Shown one piece after another: positions 47,154 to 55,829 of a stretch of 64,000 nt of DNA. The notes under the pieces were generated by a model. The model saw only the letters and a list, made by a program, of their open reading frames with translations, was not told where the DNA came from and ran no database searches. Positions within the stretch are counted from its first letter, which is position 1. The number at the start of each line of letters is the position of its first letter. The stretch is from Mucilaginibacter sp. SG564. GTDB lineage: Bacteria > Bacteroidota > Bacteroidia > Sphingobacteriales > Sphingobacteriaceae. The stretch is from the NCBI RefSeq assembly GCF_013149275.1, contig NZ_JABGNA010000005.1, positions 1-64,000 on the forward strand, written 5' to 3'. Both the position numbers and the translations under genes were made by a program.

Positions 47154-47639
47154 TCAGGGAATGTAAGGGCCGCCAGCCACACCCCAACCCCATTCCGGCA
47201 TTGGACTATCAGTTGGTTCCGTAACCTCATTGGTTTTGGAATTAATGACCGCGATACGGGTTCCCCATTCCAGGTAAGCCATAAAGGCCGAACGAAATTC
47301 AGGGTCATCGGGCAATGCATATTCGTCGGCAGTTTGCAGCAGCAATTCTATCCACCGTTTACGGTGTGCTTCGGTCAGGTACTTTTGGAGATGTTTGCTG
47401 ATCATGATAAAATGACTGCCCTCCTGTTCGCTATAAGTTTTAGGGCCGCCTAAAACTTCGGCAACAAAATGGGCCACATGTAGGCGGTGCTGCGGGCTCA
47501 TGTGCTTAAATACAGGCTCCAGCAGATCATCGGCCAATACCTTATCATAGAATTTATCAAAAAGATTTTCGAACACTTTTGTACCGCCGGCCCATTCAAA
47601 AAGCGTGGGCACACCTGGTTTATTTGCTGCATCCATCAT
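47154..47639 (-). CDS. Group II truncated haemoglobin-like protein
   Basis: About 161 residues from the ATG at 47639. Globin-type helices: TLFEWAGGTKVFENLFDKFY, DLLEPVFKHMSPQHRLHVAH, VLGGPKTYSEQEG, and HRKRWIELLLQTADEY with Trp at the G8-like position, then YLEWGTRIAVINS. This matches group II (trHbO/YjbI) globins, which bind oxygen or nitric oxide. A longer reading frame starting at 47684 adds a hydrophobic stretch not seen in the family. Confidence 0.85.
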   Translation of the reverse strand: MMDAANKPGVPTLFEWAGGTKVFENLFDKFYDKVLADDLLEPVFKHMSPQHRLHVAHFVAEVLGGPKTYSEQEGSHFIMISKHLQKYLTEAHRKRWIELLLQTADEYALPDDPEFRSAFMAYLEWGTRIAVINSKTNEVTEPTDSPMPEWGWGVAGGPYIP

Positions 47640-47726
47640 AAAACGTGTTTTAATTGATGAATAAAGATAGTACAGCCAAACCAAAGTTAAAAGTATAACC
47701 CGGTAATGATGAATATGATAAGATGC

Positions 47727-48698
47727 TTACTTGTTACGCTCGGTAGTGAACCTTACCAGTTGCTCCAATCCACGGTGCGAATCACTATCGGGGAAAGTAT
47801 TGAGGATTTCAAAAGCCTCGTCCTGGTATTTTTTCATCTGGATTTCGGCATATTGCAGGCCGCCGGTATCGTTCACAAACTTAACAATCTGGGCAATCTT
47901 TGCGGGATCGTCATTATGATTCTTAACCAAGTTGATGATCCTTTTCTTTTCAGAATCAGTGGCATTAGCGAGAGAATAGATCAATGGCAGGGTAACCTTT
48001 TTTTCCTTGATATCGATGCCCAAAGGTTTACCTACATCGTCGGTACCAAAATCAAACATATCGTCCTTGATCTGGAAAGCGATGCCTATTTTTTCGCCAA
48101 ACAAGCGCATTTTCTCTACCACCTCATCAGAGGCTCCGGCTGATGCGGCCCCACAGGCGCAACATGAAGCGATAAGTGATGCCGTTTTTTGGCGGATCAC
48201 CTCGTAGTAAACCGGCTCGCCAATATCCATGCGGCGTACCTTTTCAATCTGCATCAATTCACCTTCGCTCATTTGTTTTACCGCATCTGATACGATACGA
48301 AGTAAATGAAAATCATTATTATCGATAGACAACAACAGCCCTTTTGAAAGCAGGTAATCGCCTACTAAAACGGCAATTTTATTTTTCCATAAAGCATTGA
48401 TAGAAAAAAATCCGCGACGCTGATATGAGTTATCAACCACATCATCATGTACCAGGGAGGCTGTATGTAGTAGTTCAACCAAAGCGGCCCCGCGATGGGT
48501 TGACTCGTTGATGCCTCCGCAAATGCTGGCGGCAAAAAACACAAACATTGGTCTGATCTGCTTTCCTTTACGCTTAACAATATAATGGGTTATCCTGTCG
48601 AGCAAAGGTACCGAGCTTTGCATAGAAGCTTTGAACTTCTCCTCAAACACATCAATATCGGCAGCAATAGGTTTTTTAATGTTGTTGATGCTCAGCAT
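47727..48698 (-). CDS. Polyprenyl diphosphate synthase (octaprenyl/IspB type)
   Basis: 323 residues. First Asp-rich motif VHDDVVDNSYQRRG, second FQIKDDMFDFGTDD, chain-start motif GKQIRPMFVFF. Trans-type prenyl synthase that makes the side chain of menaquinone in this phylum. Single gene; the upstream region also holds the tRNA-Ser promoter on the other strand. Confidence 0.93.
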   Translation of the reverse strand: MLSINNIKKPIAADIDVFEEKFKASMQSSVPLLDRITHYIVKRKGKQIRPMFVFFAASICGGINESTHRGAALVELLHTASLVHDDVVDNSYQRRGFFSINALWKNKIAVLVGDYLLSKGLLLSIDNNDFHLLRIVSDAVKQMSEGELMQIEKVRRMDIGEPVYYEVIRQKTASLIASCCACGAASAGASDEVVEKMRLFGEKIGIAFQIKDDMFDFGTDDVGKPLGIDIKEKKVTLPLIYSLANATDSEKKRIINLVKNHNDDPAKIAQIVKFVNDTGGLQYAEIQMKKYQDEAFEILNTFPDSDSHRGLEQLVRFTTERNK

Positions 48699-48915
48699 TT
48701 AAACTAAACAAGCTTTTTTACGTGTAAAACTACCATACGGCAATATGGAGCAAACATAAGCTAAAATTATTTATCTGCATTATAGCTATATATTTTTTAC
48801 TCAAATTAAACCAAACATGTTATTTACACTCTATATGTTAAATGCCATATTTTATAAGTTGAGTTAAAGTTTTCGTGAAGGCGGGGCCCTCTGTAAAGAG
48901 GACTTCGCTTTTTTT

Positions 48916-48948
48916 ATTGCCTTTGAATGCAATATTATTTTACCTTTG
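48916..48948 (+). promoter_or_regulatory. Promoter of tRNA-Ser
   Basis: ATTG at 48916-48919, 21-base spacer, TACCTTTG at 48941-48948, then 16 bases to the mature tRNA 5' end. Confidence 0.65.
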
Positions 48949-48964
48949 CAATCCCAAATGCCCC

Positions 48965-49052
48965 GGAGAGGTGTCTGAGTGGTCGAAAGAGCACGCCTGG
49001 AAAGTGTGTATACGCCAAAAGTGTATCGAGGGTTCGAATCCCTCCCTCTCCG
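48965..49052 (+). tRNA. tRNA-Ser (anticodon GGA)
   Basis: 88 bases. Acceptor stem GGAGAGG / CCTCTCC with discriminator G, D-arm, anticodon stem CACGC/GTGTG with loop CTGGAAA (anticodon GGA), long variable arm as in serine tRNAs, and T-arm GAGGG-TTCGAAT-CCCTC. CCA is not encoded. It marks the left end of the accessory region: an integrase gene follows 250 bases later. Confidence 0.95.
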
Positions 49053-49075
49053 CTGATAACGTTAACAAAAGTCAC

Positions 49076-49112
49076 AAAAAGCCCTTTAATTGTATATTAA
49101 AGGGCTTTTTCT
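49076..49112 (+). terminator. Terminator after tRNA-Ser
   Basis: AAAAAGCCCTTTAAT / ATTAAAGGGCTTTTT stem with a short TGTAT loop, 24 bases beyond the tRNA. Confidence 0.85.
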
Positions 49113-49248
49113 ATTTTCAACCCTACTAAAAATCACATAAAAGCGCATAACTCTATTGCGTCATTCGTAGCGTCTTTTCAGATTAAAAAAAGACGCAATG
49201 AAAACGTTGTAATATCCTGTATTAGAGCATGTTCAAGGCACGTACATC

Positions 49249-49279
49249 TTGTTTTACAGATAACGCAAAAGTAAATTTG
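49249..49279 (+). promoter_or_regulatory. Promoter of the integrase gene
   Basis: TTG at 49249-49251, 20-base spacer, TAAATTTG at 49272-49279. The predicted start of transcription (about 49285) leaves ATG 49291/49294 almost leaderless and favours ATG 49303. Confidence 0.6.
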
Positions 49280-49302
49280 TTAACTTTTAAATGATGTATT
49301 TT

Positions 49303-50574
49303 ATGGTAGAAAAAAGCTTTGGGTTACTTTTCTTTTTGAAACAGCCCAAAAATTCAAGTGGCGACGTCAGGTTTATTTACCTGAAAATCACCGTTGATGG
49401 AAAGGCAAAAGAGCTGTCAACTAAACGCAAATGCGAATCCTCGAAGTGGAGTTCGCATTCAGGCCGAGCTATCGGCAACAAGGAGTCGATAAAAGAATTA
49501 AACACTTTTCTTGACGCATTAGAGCACCAGGTTTACCAGGCTAAACGATTCTTAATCGAATCTAATAAACAAGTTTCCGCACAGGGAATAAAAGATGTCT
49601 TGACGGGTAATTATGATAAGAAAAGAATGATCCTGGAAATCTTCAGGCATCACAACGATCAAATGAAAGAACTGGAGGGTATTGATTATGCGCGGGGGAC
49701 TATAGGGAGATACGAGATTTCTTATGGGCATACAAAAGCATTTATGAAATGGTTGTATAGCTCGGATGAAGATAAAGACATCAGAGAATTAGATCACGAG
49801 TTTATAACCCAGTATTCATTTTGGCTCAAAACTGTTAGAAAATGCAACCATAATTCGACGGTGAAGTACCTGGCAAATTTCAAAAAGATCGTACTGATTT
49901 GTGTAAAAAACAGATGGCTGCCTGCGGATCCTTTTTCCAATTTCAAAATGACAAAGAAAAAGGTTGAACGAACCGCGCTGTCAGAATCGGAACTGCGGAG
50001 GCTGGAATTAAAGGAATTTGAAACGGAAAGGCTGGACGCAGTAAGAGATATCTTTGTGTTTAGCTGCTACACCGGACTTGCATATGTCGATGTGCAAAAA
50101 TTAAAGAGATCCGATATCAGATATGGGGAGGACAAAAAATTCTGGCTGTTTGTAGTCAGGCAAAAAACAAGTACACTGTCTCGAATACCACTACTTGTTC
50201 CGGCACAAAAAATACTTATGAAATATCGGGATGATCCGAAATGCTCAAATACGGGGATGGCGTTACCGGTGCTGACAAACCAACGTATGAATTCCTATCT
50301 GAAGGAAATTGCCGGATGTTGCGGGATCAAGTGTGAACTTACATTTCATATAGCCCGCCATACTTTTGCAACTACCGTTACATTAAATAATGGGGTTCCG
50401 ATTGAGTCTGTTTCAAAAATGTTGGGCCACACCGATATAAAGCAGACCCAACATTACGCAAAAATGCAAGATTACAAGGTGAGCAAGGATATGCTCTTAT
50501 TAGAAGAGAATTTATTAGATAAGCTAAATAAAGAAATTGAAGAAGGTGCAGAAACCGGGTCAGCCATTTTCTGA
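49303..50574 (+). CDS. Tyrosine recombinase / integrase (Bacteroidota mobile-element type)
   Basis: 423 residues from ATG 49303 (MVEKSFGLLFFLKQPKN, the usual start of this group). Arm-binding domain (1-100), SAM-like core-binding domain (110-205), catalytic domain: RQKTSTLSRIPLL (Lys), FHIARHTFATT (His-x2-Arg), LGHTDIKQTQHYAKM (His and nucleophile Tyr). Where most enzymes have the first catalytic Arg, this one has CYTGLAYVDVQKL with Ala; loss of that Arg is known from the CTnDOT-type integrases. Integrates at the adjacent tRNA-Ser, by inference. Confidence 0.93.
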   Translation: MVEKSFGLLFFLKQPKNSSGDVRFIYLKITVDGKAKELSTKRKCESSKWSSHSGRAIGNKESIKELNTFLDALEHQVYQAKRFLIESNKQVSAQGIKDVLTGNYDKKRMILEIFRHHNDQMKELEGIDYARGTIGRYEISYGHTKAFMKWLYSSDEDKDIRELDHEFITQYSFWLKTVRKCNHNSTVKYLANFKKIVLICVKNRWLPADPFSNFKMTKKKVERTALSESELRRLELKEFETERLDAVRDIFVFSCYTGLAYVDVQKLKRSDIRYGEDKKFWLFVVRQKTSTLSRIPLLVPAQKILMKYRDDPKCSNTGMALPVLTNQRMNSYLKEIAGCCGIKCELTFHIARHTFATTVTLNNGVPIESVSKMLGHTDIKQTQHYAKMQDYKVSKDMLLLEENLLDKLNKEIEEGAETGSAIF

Positions 50575-50584
50575 ATAGGATAGT

Positions 50585-50871
50585 TTAAAGCACTACCTTA
50601 ACAATGGTTCCCTGGTAAGAATCATAGGTCGGCAAATAAACGATATAATGAAGCTCTTTTAATCGGTTTATACAGCGGTGGTAGGTCGTTATGCTGCCAA
50701 TGTGAACTGCGGTCATTAATTGTTTTCTGGATACCTTTATTTGATCCGAATAGCCGCTTTTTGCCATAGCATCAATATGCAGATAAATAAGCTGATGTGC
50801 CAGACGTTTAAGCGGCGGTCATCAGCTATTTTATTATACAGCCTTAAAAGAGTTGAGAATTCAGCTTTCAT
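50585..50871 (-). pseudogene. Frameshifted small conserved protein of mobile regions
   Basis: From ATG 50871 the frame reads MKAEFSTLLRLYNKIADDRR ... HISLFICILMLWQ and then runs out of phase at an A5 run (complement of 50759-50763). One base added there restores a continuous 95-residue protein ending in SGYSDQIKVSRKQLMTAVHI ... YLPTYDSYQGTIVKVVL. Small proteins with this plan (IADD-R, HIS-F, SR-x-LM, TYH-x-CI-x-L) accompany integrases in Bacteroidota and look like winged-helix DNA binders. Either real decay or a base-calling error in the A-run. Confidence 0.65.
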
Positions 50872-50874
50872 AGT

Positions 50875-51150
50875 TTAGGATTTGTCACTGATCATATTTT
50901 CGATATCAGCAAGCTTATAAAAATGGATACCGCCTACTTTTTTAGATTTCAGTTTCCCGGAGACTCTCAAATTCTGAACGGTTGCCGTTGAAATTTTGAG
51001 CATTTTTCGAACATCCCAGCATAACGTTAAAGAGGCAGTTGACCGGAACATAGGGTTCCTACTGAATGACCCGAAAAATATTCTTGCCAGACACAGGTTG
51101 ATTGAAACCATGCTGGATTGGAAAACCCATATGAGGGCTCGGAAATACAT
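50875..51150 (-). CDS. Excisionase-like helix-turn-helix protein
   Basis: 91 residues as drawn. Residues about 40-91 (LTLCWDVRKMLKISTATVQN, then LRVSGKLKSKKVGGIHFYKL) form a MerR/HTH_17-type DNA-binding domain with the wing typical of excisionase-like proteins near integrases. The first ~33 residues look unlike protein of this family, so the true start may be ATG 51051 (MFRSTASLTL). It probably helps excision or controls the element. Ends three bases before the start of the frameshifted gene downstream. Confidence 0.6.
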   Translation of the reverse strand: MYFRALIWVFQSSMVSINLCLARIFFGSFSRNPMFRSTASLTLCWDVRKMLKISTATVQNLRVSGKLKSKKVGGIHFYKLADIENMISDKS

Positions 51151-51281
51151 AAGAGTTTAATATAAAGCAGGGTGTGATCAGAGGTAAAAGGGATAAATAG
51201 GTTAAACGGTATTATTACAATTTTAGCAAAAGCATATTAAATACTATTTTAGCTTTTCATTAATACCTAACCTTATATTTA

Positions 51282-52977
51282 ATGAACATTGAACAAATCG
51301 ACGAAGATGTTTATAAGCTACTGGCAACATATCATAATCGTGACCGGAATTTCCTGTTCACGCTCTGATCTTTAAACCGTAAATCGAGGCTCGAAAAAGG
51401 TTATTGGTTTTTGGGTGATCAAAATTACCTGGCAGTTTCTTTTTGGAGCGGAAACGATCACCTGACATGTATGCCGCGGGTAGCCTTCGCTATTAATGTT
51501 GACGGAAATACTACACTCGAATTTAATTCAAAAGACATATCGAAAACTCAATTCTTTAATTACAGCCTGCTGGAGAATTTAGGGATCGATCCTATTCCCA
51601 ACCAGGTTCATACCGAAAATATTACCGGAACTTCAAAAATAAAGATTACATTGCCTCCCTTGAGTCCTTTCTCGCTAATGATAAAGTAATAATTGATAAT
51701 GCCATCAGGGATAACACGGTTTTCTACCCCGATACCTTAGCGTACACCGACCCGGTTGATTTCATCAAACCAACCGTATTTGACAAGCAATGGAACATAA
51801 TAAAAAGATACCGGGCAGAAAGAGCTGACCAAAAAAGGAAAACTGGTTATTTAAGAGAATTTCAGATCAGGTTTGGGCCGGTTAACAAAGTAAGCATTAA
51901 AGATATCCCTGCCGGATGTAAATGGATTTTAATAACCGGTGAAAACGGATCAGGGAAAACTTCGATTCTTCGCGCGCTTGCCACAGGGCTGACCAGTAAC
52001 AACGATCATGACGAACCTGTTGCCGTGGATTATGATGATTTTGAAATAGAAATCGGACTCGACAATTTAAACCGTATTTCACGCACGACGGTTAAGAGTA
52101 GCGATAATTATAAGGATGGCGAATTGTTGGCCAAAGGACTGGCTGTTTACGGACCAGTGAGGTTACTAACGCAGGGCAGCCTGGATAAACATCTTAAAAA
52201 AAGCGATGAGGCGCATATCAGCCATCAAACCACCTATGGGTTGGTTAACCCAATAGGAATATTGAGAGATATCAGTGGTGAATATGTTTTGGGTGTAAGG
52301 CCGAAAGAATATCAGCCTGCACTTGATAATTTCCTGGAAAATATTGCCGCAAACCTTCTGAAATTTTGCCTAATGTCCATGAAGTAGAAATTCGGCCGCT
52401 AGATAAGGGGCATGAGGTTTTTTATAAACAGGGAAATGAAAAGTCTGGATTAAAAAGAGAATGGACGCCCTTCCAGAAGTTGCCATCAGGTACCCGCAAT
52501 TTCGCCGCCCTCATCCTTGATATGTTGCTGCCATTTAGTGAAAAGCAACAGGACGTGGCCGATCTTGCAGATTTTGTAGGCATTGTCCTGATCGATGAAA
52601 TTGACCTGCACCGGCATCCTAAATTGCGGCGGGAAATCGTTATTCAGCTTGCAGATACTTTCCCAAATATTCAGCTTATCGTAACTACCGATAGCCCTAT
52701 TCCTATGCTTGGGGCACCAAGGAACTCTGTCTTTATCAATGTATATAAAGATGAGGCAGATCGAATATGTGCGGAACATTTGAAGATTGACATTACCAGC
52801 TTACTGCCCAACGCACTGCTAACTTCACCCTTGTTCCGCTTTGACGACCTAATCAGTGACAGTCACGTATATGGTGAAAAATTGAATACAGAGGATGATT
52901 ATAATGAAGCGGTGTTTTATAATATACTTGAAACGAAAATAAGGGAGAGGACTTTGATCAGGAGGCAGGATACATGA
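51282..52977 (+). pseudogene. AAA/ABC-type ATPase, Septu PtuA-like, broken in three places
   Basis: Reconstructed length about 565 residues. Breaks: an in-frame TGA at 51366-51368 (28 codons after ATG 51282), a missing base at the A5 run 51635-51639, and a missing base near 52361-52367 (AAATTTT). Pieces: an N-terminal domain (KGYWFLGDQNYLAVSFWSGN, MPRVAFAINVDGN) of unknown function, about residues 1-190; then the ATPase: Walker A ITGENGSGKTSILRAL, signature LPSGTRNFAALILDML, Walker B GIVLIDEIDLHRHP, switch QLIVTTDSP. The final TGA overlaps the HNH gene's ATG. ATPase plus HNH is the Septu arrangement. Could still be functional if the breaks are sequencing errors. Confidence 0.75.
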
Positions 52978-53921
52978 TTTTTCTTCCGTTAAAAGACCGT
53001 GAAAATCCGCCTGCGCGTTTACTGGTGGGAGGTGCATTGAGACAGATTGAAAGGGCCGTAATTAATTTAGACGGAAAAGAATATAATGCGACCTACTATC
53101 CGGATACCCCTATAATTGAATTGCTTCGTGCATGTTCCATACATAAACTACAATTGCAGCCAGGTGACAGGCCCAAATGCAATTATTGTGAATCCCAACT
53201 GGAACATGGCTTAACATTGCAGGTAGAGCATTACCGTCCCAAGGCAAAAGTTGAAGCGGGTGTTAATGATAATATAGAGCTGCCGGGTTATTATTGGCTG
53301 GGTTTAGAATGGACCAATTTATTGCTGGCATGCCCAAAGTGCAACGGTAAGGATGCTAAGGGGAACCATTTTCCAATCAGGGGTGTAAGAGCCGTGGCAA
53401 TTAACCCGATTTTACGAGGGCCACGTGGACAAATAAGCCTAGATCGAAGCCAGACGAAGGCTCATGCTCAACCATTGTCGGCTGAATTACCCATATTGCT
53501 AAATCCTGAAATTGATCATCCGGAGGACTTTTTAACATTTGACCTATACGCAAATATCAGTGGGCACGGGCCAAACGCTGAACGGGGTAACGTCAGCAGG
53601 GATAGATATAAATTGAACAGGAATCTACTGGTTGCCGAAAGGCTGGATGTATGGAAGGCTTTCAAAAAGCGTATTGAGGTCGATATTGCGGGATTTGAAT
53701 TGGGCGTGCACAATGATGCGGGGTTACAATACCTGTTTAAAGTTACCTGCCGGGAGTTGTTGGAACGTAAATCACTCGAAAAAGAATTTACGCTTTGGGG
53801 GCGATATATTAACGACAATATCGTTGATTTTATTAATGTGTACGTTGCACCGGATTACCAGGACAGGTTCAACCAGGCCTATGATGAGGTAGTTGCCGAA
53901 CAACAGCTCATCCCGGCATGA
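52974..53921 (+). CDS. HNH endonuclease, PtuB/TIGR02646-like
   Basis: 315 residues, intact. HNH site: CNYCESQLEHG (C69, C72), LQVEHYRPKAKV (H86), GLEWTNLLLACPKCNGKDAK (W113, N115, C120, C123, N124, K126). The spacing C-x2-C, HxxPK, W-x-NLL-x-C-x2-CN-x-K is that of the nucleases that pair with an AAA ATPase in Septu and in some retrons. It overlaps the ATPase gene by ATGA. Role inferred: cutting DNA or RNA when the ATPase senses infection. The C-terminal ~170 residues have no recognised domain. Confidence 0.82.
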   Translation: MIFLPLKDRENPPARLLVGGALRQIERAVINLDGKEYNATYYPDTPIIELLRACSIHKLQLQPGDRPKCNYCESQLEHGLTLQVEHYRPKAKVEAGVNDNIELPGYYWLGLEWTNLLLACPKCNGKDAKGNHFPIRGVRAVAINPILRGPRGQISLDRSQTKAHAQPLSAELPILLNPEIDHPEDFLTFDLYANISGHGPNAERGNVSRDRYKLNRNLLVAERLDVWKAFKKRIEVDIAGFELGVHNDAGLQYLFKVTCRELLERKSLEKEFTLWGRYINDNIVDFINVYVAPDYQDRFNQAYDEVVAEQQLIPA

Positions 53922-53947
53922 ACCTAAGCAGAGCAGGTAAAAAACAA

Positions 53948-54559
53948 TCAGCGCGTCAGCTTGCGAAATGTCAGATTTATTCTTGGCCTCATAATACCTT
54001 TTTCCTTCGGAACACGGTGCTGCCACTTTTCTTGAAAACCGGCTTTCATCAGCAGATAAGATCCTGATTCGAGAAGAACAGAATACTTAATAGCGTGATC
54101 ATCCCGCCTTCGAAAGTCGAAATGTCTTTGCTGGCCAAAACTCACCGACGCGACTACCCAGTTCTTTCCGGGCACACCGTCATTGTCTGTGTGCCAACTT
54201 ACTGAATCATTCCCATCACGGTAATAATTGAGCAACACGCTATCGAATTTATCACCCGATAGCGGCTCGATTCGCTCCCTGATTAATAATAGTTCCGGTG
54301 TCCAGATTGCAGGTTTAAGATTTTTTTCACTAAGCGAATAATCGACGGAAGGATCGCCAAACCAGGCAGTGAGTCTTGGGGTAGTGACCTCCTTGCCATA
54401 CATCAGCTGGGATTTCTGTTCCCACTTTACCTCATTAATCAGCTTATCCATTAACTCTTCGCTTTCCGATAAGGAAAATACGCCAGGGCGGTAGTCGACC
54501 AGTTGGGGCGGCAATCCGCTATTTGGTAGCAGGTCGTTCAACAAGTTTATTTGATCCAT
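53948..54559 (-). CDS. AlkB-like 2-oxoglutarate/Fe(II) dioxygenase
   Basis: 203 residues from ATG 54559 (MDQINLLNDLL); a TTG 12 bases earlier is possible. Iron site: SWHTDNDG (His-x-Asp) and EKWQHRVPKEKG (His); 2-oxoglutarate site RPRINLTFRKL (Arg-x-Asn-x-Thr-Phe-Arg); substrate loop LTAWFGDPSVDYSLSEKN. It should demethylate alkylated bases in DNA or RNA (AlkB/ALKBH2-3 type). Converges on the HNH gene with a 26-base gap. No ada gene is adjacent, so the usual adaptive-response setting is missing. Confidence 0.9.
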   Translation of the reverse strand: MDQINLLNDLLPNSGLPPQLVDYRPGVFSLSESEELMDKLINEVKWEQKSQLMYGKEVTTPRLTAWFGDPSVDYSLSEKNLKPAIWTPELLLIRERIEPLSGDKFDSVLLNYYRDGNDSVSWHTDNDGVPGKNWVVASVSFGQQRHFDFRRRDDHAIKYSVLLESGSYLLMKAGFQEKWQHRVPKEKGIMRPRINLTFRKLTR

Positions 54560-54758
54560 GTGAATTATCAATTATCATCGAATGGGTAAAGGCAAAGCTC
54601 GGCATTTATATTGGCTGATAAAATATGCATATCCAACTGCCGAAACATAACTGCCCGTTCCACATATATGGACACAGGTTATACCAATCTGGATTATTGG
54701 CCTGAACATGATTGCGGCAACTTTGTGGTAAACAAATAAGCAATTAAAATCATAAAAA

Positions 54759-55502
54759 ATGAGCAACAACATCACAGGAAAAGTAATAGTAATTACTGGT
54801 GCCAGCAGCGGCATAGGAGAAGAAACAGCTAAGCATTTGGCTAAATTAGGTGCTTCCGTAAGCCTTGGAGCACGGCGGGTAGAGAAACTAAATCAACTCG
54901 TGGAGGAAATCAAAGCAGCCGGCGGTAAAGCTGTCGCCTTTGCGGTGGATGTCACAAAGCGCCATGAGGTTGACCAGTTCATTCTGAATACCATTAGTGC
55001 GTTTGGAAAAATTGACGTGGTATTCAACAATGCCGGTGTAATGCCGCTATCGCGATTAGAAAATCGCCGCTATGACGAGTGGGAGCAAATGATCGATACG
55101 AATCTTAAAGGCGTGCTTTATGGCATCGGGGCTGCCATTCCTTTTTTCAAAGAACAGGGGAGCGGCCATTTCATCAACGTGTCCTCAGTAGCAGGGCATA
55201 AAACAGCGCCAACAAGTGCTGTATATTCTGCAACGAAGTTTGCTGTCGGCGCGCTTACTGAAGGATTAAGACAGGAAGTTAAAGCTTACAACATCCGGAC
55301 GACCATCATTTCGCCAGGCGCGATTCTTACCGAACTTGCCGGTCACATTGCCGATGAGGAAGCAAAACAAGGGATGTCTTTCCTTGCTCAGATCGGGATT
55401 AAGCCGGATGCGATAGCCCGCGCGGTTGCGTATGCTATTGACCAACCTGCAGATGTAGATGTGAACGAAATATTTTTAAGACCAACAGTGCAGGATTTTT
55501 AA
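54759..55502 (+). CDS. SDR-family oxidoreductase
   Basis: 247 residues, classical short-chain dehydrogenase. Cofactor loop [26 protein letters not shown], catalytic Ser in [12 protein letters not shown] and YSATKFA (Tyr-x3-Lys). The Arg-Arg after the second strand (GARRVEKL) suggests NADPH. Substrate unknown. First gene of a plus-strand set: SDR, 101-aa protein, AraC regulator, secreted HEGTH protein. The next ATG is two bases after its stop. Confidence 0.9.
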   Translation: MSNNITGKVIVITGASSGIGEETAKHLAKLGASVSLGARRVEKLNQLVEEIKAAGGKAVAFAVDVTKRHEVDQFILNTISAFGKIDVVFNNAGVMPLSRLENRRYDEWEQMIDTNLKGVLYGIGAAIPFFKEQGSGHFINVSSVAGHKTAPTSAVYSATKFAVGALTEGLRQEVKAYNIRTTIISPGAILTELAGHIADEEAKQGMSFLAQIGIKPDAIARAVAYAIDQPADVDVNEIFLRPTVQDF

Positions 55503-55504
55503 TT

Positions 55505-55810
55505 ATGGAAGCTGTTGAAATAACCTCTTTTAAGCTGGCAGGATATACCTGCCAGCAATTTATCGATGCTAATAAAGTAATCGATAAATGGCTTTGCGAA
55601 CAGCCGGGATTTCGTTCGCGTCGTATTTGGCAGCAAAGTGACGGGGTTGTGTTTGATATGTTGATTTGGGATAGTAAGGAAGAGGGCACCACAGCCATGC
55701 ACAGACTGCTTTCAGAACATGGAGATTCCATTATCCATGCGATGATCGATCAGCAAACTGTGACCTGGACTGTAGATACGGTGCAACACAGGCTCGTTTT
55801 TAAATGCTAA
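55505..55810 (+). CDS. Small protein, possible dimeric alpha-beta barrel
   Basis: 101 residues, no signal peptide. Pattern VEITSFKLAGYTCQQFIDAN, CEQPGFRSRRIWQQSDGVVF, DMLIWDSKEEGTTAMHRLLS resembles the beta-alpha-beta layout of antibiotic-biosynthesis-monooxygenase/EthD-like proteins, where W-x-S/D-x-E-x-A is common. No catalytic residues can be named. Starts two bases after the SDR stop, so co-translated. The family call is tentative. Confidence 0.6.
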   Translation: MEAVEITSFKLAGYTCQQFIDANKVIDKWLCEQPGFRSRRIWQQSDGVVFDMLIWDSKEEGTTAMHRLLSEHGDSIIHAMIDQQTVTWTVDTVQHRLVFKC

Positions 55811-55829
55811 CTTTATTTTTTTATTCACT

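Noticed and set aside
51000..51159. Plus-strand frame reading KNILARHRLIETMLDWKTHM opposite the HTH gene
   Set aside because: Looks protein-like but has no ATG or GTG start after the upstream stop and lies opposite a gene with a clear HTH motif.
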